Source of the DNA: DATKPE01 sp035524335 | Lineage (GTDB): Bacteria > Bacteroidota > Ignavibacteria > UBA10030 > SZUA-254 | Reading direction: 5' to 3' | Assembly (NCBI GenBank): GCA_035524335.1 | Contig: DATKPE010000056.1 | Span: forward strand, 1 to 64,000 | DNA: 64,000 nucleotides | Program-made: the position numbers and the translations under genes | Part shown: in pieces, positions 62,726-64,000 of the stretch | How the letters are laid out: every line of letters starts with the position of its first letter | Position numbering within the stretch: the stretch's first letter is position 1 | The notes under the pieces: model-generated | The model's database searches: none | What the model saw: the letters and a program-made list of their open reading frames with translations, nothing else | What the model was told of the DNA's origin: nothing

Positions 62726-63991
62726 TCAGCGTTCCGTGAAGAAAAACTGCGTTCCCACCTCATGTTCAAGGTCGGCCACCGCCTCCTCGTACGAAAGACG
62801 CGCGGCGTAATAGCCGCGTACCTGTTCGAGGTACATCTGTTCAGCCTCCACCACCATCCGGAAATCGGTCACTCCCGTGCGGTATCCCGCAAGGCTGATA
62901 TCCAGGAGTTGACGGGACTGCGGCATGAGAGCCGACCGGAACTGTTCCATCCGTTTTTTTGCCGCGGCGGCCTGATAGGAGAAATCATGGATCGCGCTTT
63001 CGATCATCAGCAATGATGCGCTGTACTGCGATTCGGCGCCCCGGACGAGGGCATCGGCCTCGTTTCGTTTGGCGGCGATGCCTGCGATGCTCCAGGGAGC
63101 GAACGGAAGGGTGATGCCGACAGCGACCGACCAGCCGCCGAAATCGTCCGCAGGTGCTGTGACGCGCTGGAGCGCGAGGGTCAAGTCCGGAAAGTATTCG
63201 AGCGACGCCCGGTGCGCCACCGCCTTCTGCTGAAGAATGTTGAGCGAGTCGTGCAGAAGCATCGACCGGTATTCCCGGGCTTCCGTCAGGAGGGTGTCGA
63301 TCGGAGGAATCACGGTCAGGCCTTCGTTCACAACAGCGGTTTCGACCCGTATGCCGCGGGCAGCCCCGGCGAGCATCGCCTGAAGACTCTGTTCACGCTG
63401 GCGGAGCATGAGGGAATCATTCACCGCCTCTGACCGCCGGAGACTGACTTTCAGCACCTCATCCTGCCCGGTCTTTCCCGTACTGTAGCGGACAGAGGCG
63501 ATTGCGCCGATCTCGCCGAGCAGCTTCAGTTCTTCGGCCTGCAGAACCTCTTCCTGCTGAACGAACCAGAGCTCCGCATATTGTTTCTTGAGACGGGCGA
63601 TCAGGTCGCCGACGTATTCGGCTTCATCATGCCCGGCGTGAAGGGTGAACATGTCCGCGATCTCCCGTTCGGCGCTCAATTTCGCCGGGTAGGGGATCAC
63701 CTGCATCAATTCGATCCTCTGAAACATCGCCCTGCCGGGATCGAATCCGGGCATGTTCTCCTCCATGAGCTTCAGATCGGGGGGCGGAAGAATTCCCGCC
63801 TGAGAGGCATGGGCCACACTGCTCTCAACCCGCGCAATATCGGTTTCGAGTTCCGGGCTGTTCAGAAGGACGGCGTCGATGAGCGCTTTGACACTCCGTA
63901 TTTCAGGACCCGGCAGGACCAGGGAATCGGTCTGGGCCCGGGCATGAATGACCGTCCCGCACAGAATGACGGACAACAGGAATCGTTTCAT
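62726..63991 (-). CDS. Outer-membrane efflux channel CusC/TolC-type
   Basis: A 421-residue TolC-family protein with signal peptide (LLSVILCGTVIHARAQ). It shows the two internal repeats of the family: LIDAVLLNSPELETDIARVESSVAHASQAGILPPPDLKL and SLEYFPDLTLALQRVTAPADDFGGWSVAVGITLPFAPWSIAGIAAKRNEADAL, with long amphipathic helices. The C-terminus YRTGVTDFRMVVEAEQMYLEQVRGYYAARLSYEEAVADLEHEVG is typical. It is the first gene of the three-gene pump operon; the promoter lies just beyond the window edge. Complete from ATG at 63991. Confidence 0.94.
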   Translation of the reverse strand: MKRFLLSVILCGTVIHARAQTDSLVLPGPEIRSVKALIDAVLLNSPELETDIARVESSVAHASQAGILPPPDLKLMEENMPGFDPGRAMFQRIELMQVIPYPAKLSAEREIADMFTLHAGHDEAEYVGDLIARLKKQYAELWFVQQEEVLQAEELKLLGEIGAIASVRYSTGKTGQDEVLKVSLRRSEAVNDSLMLRQREQSLQAMLAGAARGIRVETAVVNEGLTVIPPIDTLLTEAREYRSMLLHDSLNILQQKAVAHRASLEYFPDLTLALQRVTAPADDFGGWSVAVGITLPFAPWSIAGIAAKRNEADALVRGAESQYSASLLMIESAIHDFSYQAAAAKKRMEQFRSALMPQSRQLLDISLAGYRTGVTDFRMVVEAEQMYLEQVRGYYAARLSYEEAVADLEHEVGTQFFFTER

Positions 63992-64000
63992 AATCCCTCG

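Overview
The window is dense, GC-rich bacterial chromosome from a didermic member of the FCB/Bacteroidota-like assemblage. The Ignavibacteria or a close relative fit best. Evidence: C-terminal sorting domains of the NYPNPFNPST type, a PorV-like outer-membrane protein, a TonB receptor with a CarboxypepD_reg domain, BamD, the folK-deoxynucleoside kinase pair, adjacent gltX and glnS, and promoters with very short leaders (some with TAnnTTTG-like -10 boxes). The phylum is an inference; no rRNA gene is present.

Layout. 1-8406 (+): maltodextrin locus with the tail of one GH13 enzyme, a large secreted amylase, a divergent GH13 protein, and a sugar ABC importer (binding lipoprotein and two permeases, no ATPase). 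8630-16131 (-): a co-directional run of a degenerate RecA-fold protein, a 91-residue protein and an exonuclease-degenerate family B DNA polymerase, all overlapping or nearly so, followed by an SGNH/TPR protein, an SxtJ-like membrane protein, a NodU-type carbamoyltransferase and a 59-residue DUF5989 protein. The first three genes are driven by a near-perfect sigma70-type promoter whose spacer carries a 12-bp palindrome. They look like a damage-inducible translesion-synthesis cassette, and this is my main candidate for an undescribed system.

16315-20276: tRNA-Lys and tRNA-Leu, a small exported protein, Maf, a stand-alone B12-binding domain, then nfeD-slipin and tRNA-Ser(GGA) on the other strand. 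20619-32326 (+): a tight envelope operon (exported PNPY-tailed protein, Ycf48-repeat lipoprotein, TonB receptor, PorV-like porin, NHL-type lipoprotein) followed by a DUF1028 protein and a membrane protein. 32413-47659 (+): housekeeping genes: tRNA-Ser(GCT), gltX-glnS, folB-folK-dNK, a small membrane protein, a GT9 glycosyltransferase, nadA, rhomboid, acnA, htpX, glutamate dehydrogenase, bamD and a thioesterase. 47688-56589 (+): an FG-GAP surface protein and an HExxH metalloprotease running into a cytochrome c maturation operon ccmABCDEF, with a Cys-type CcmE and a CcmD-like ORF of 45 residues. 56606-63991 (-): a metal-resistance locus with CusCBA-type efflux, a small Cys/Met-rich exported protein, a DUF2318 protein and an HMA metal-binding lipoprotein.

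Coding density is very high. I see no insertion sequences, prophage or CRISPR array. The many long antisense ORFs are by-products of GC-rich codon use.
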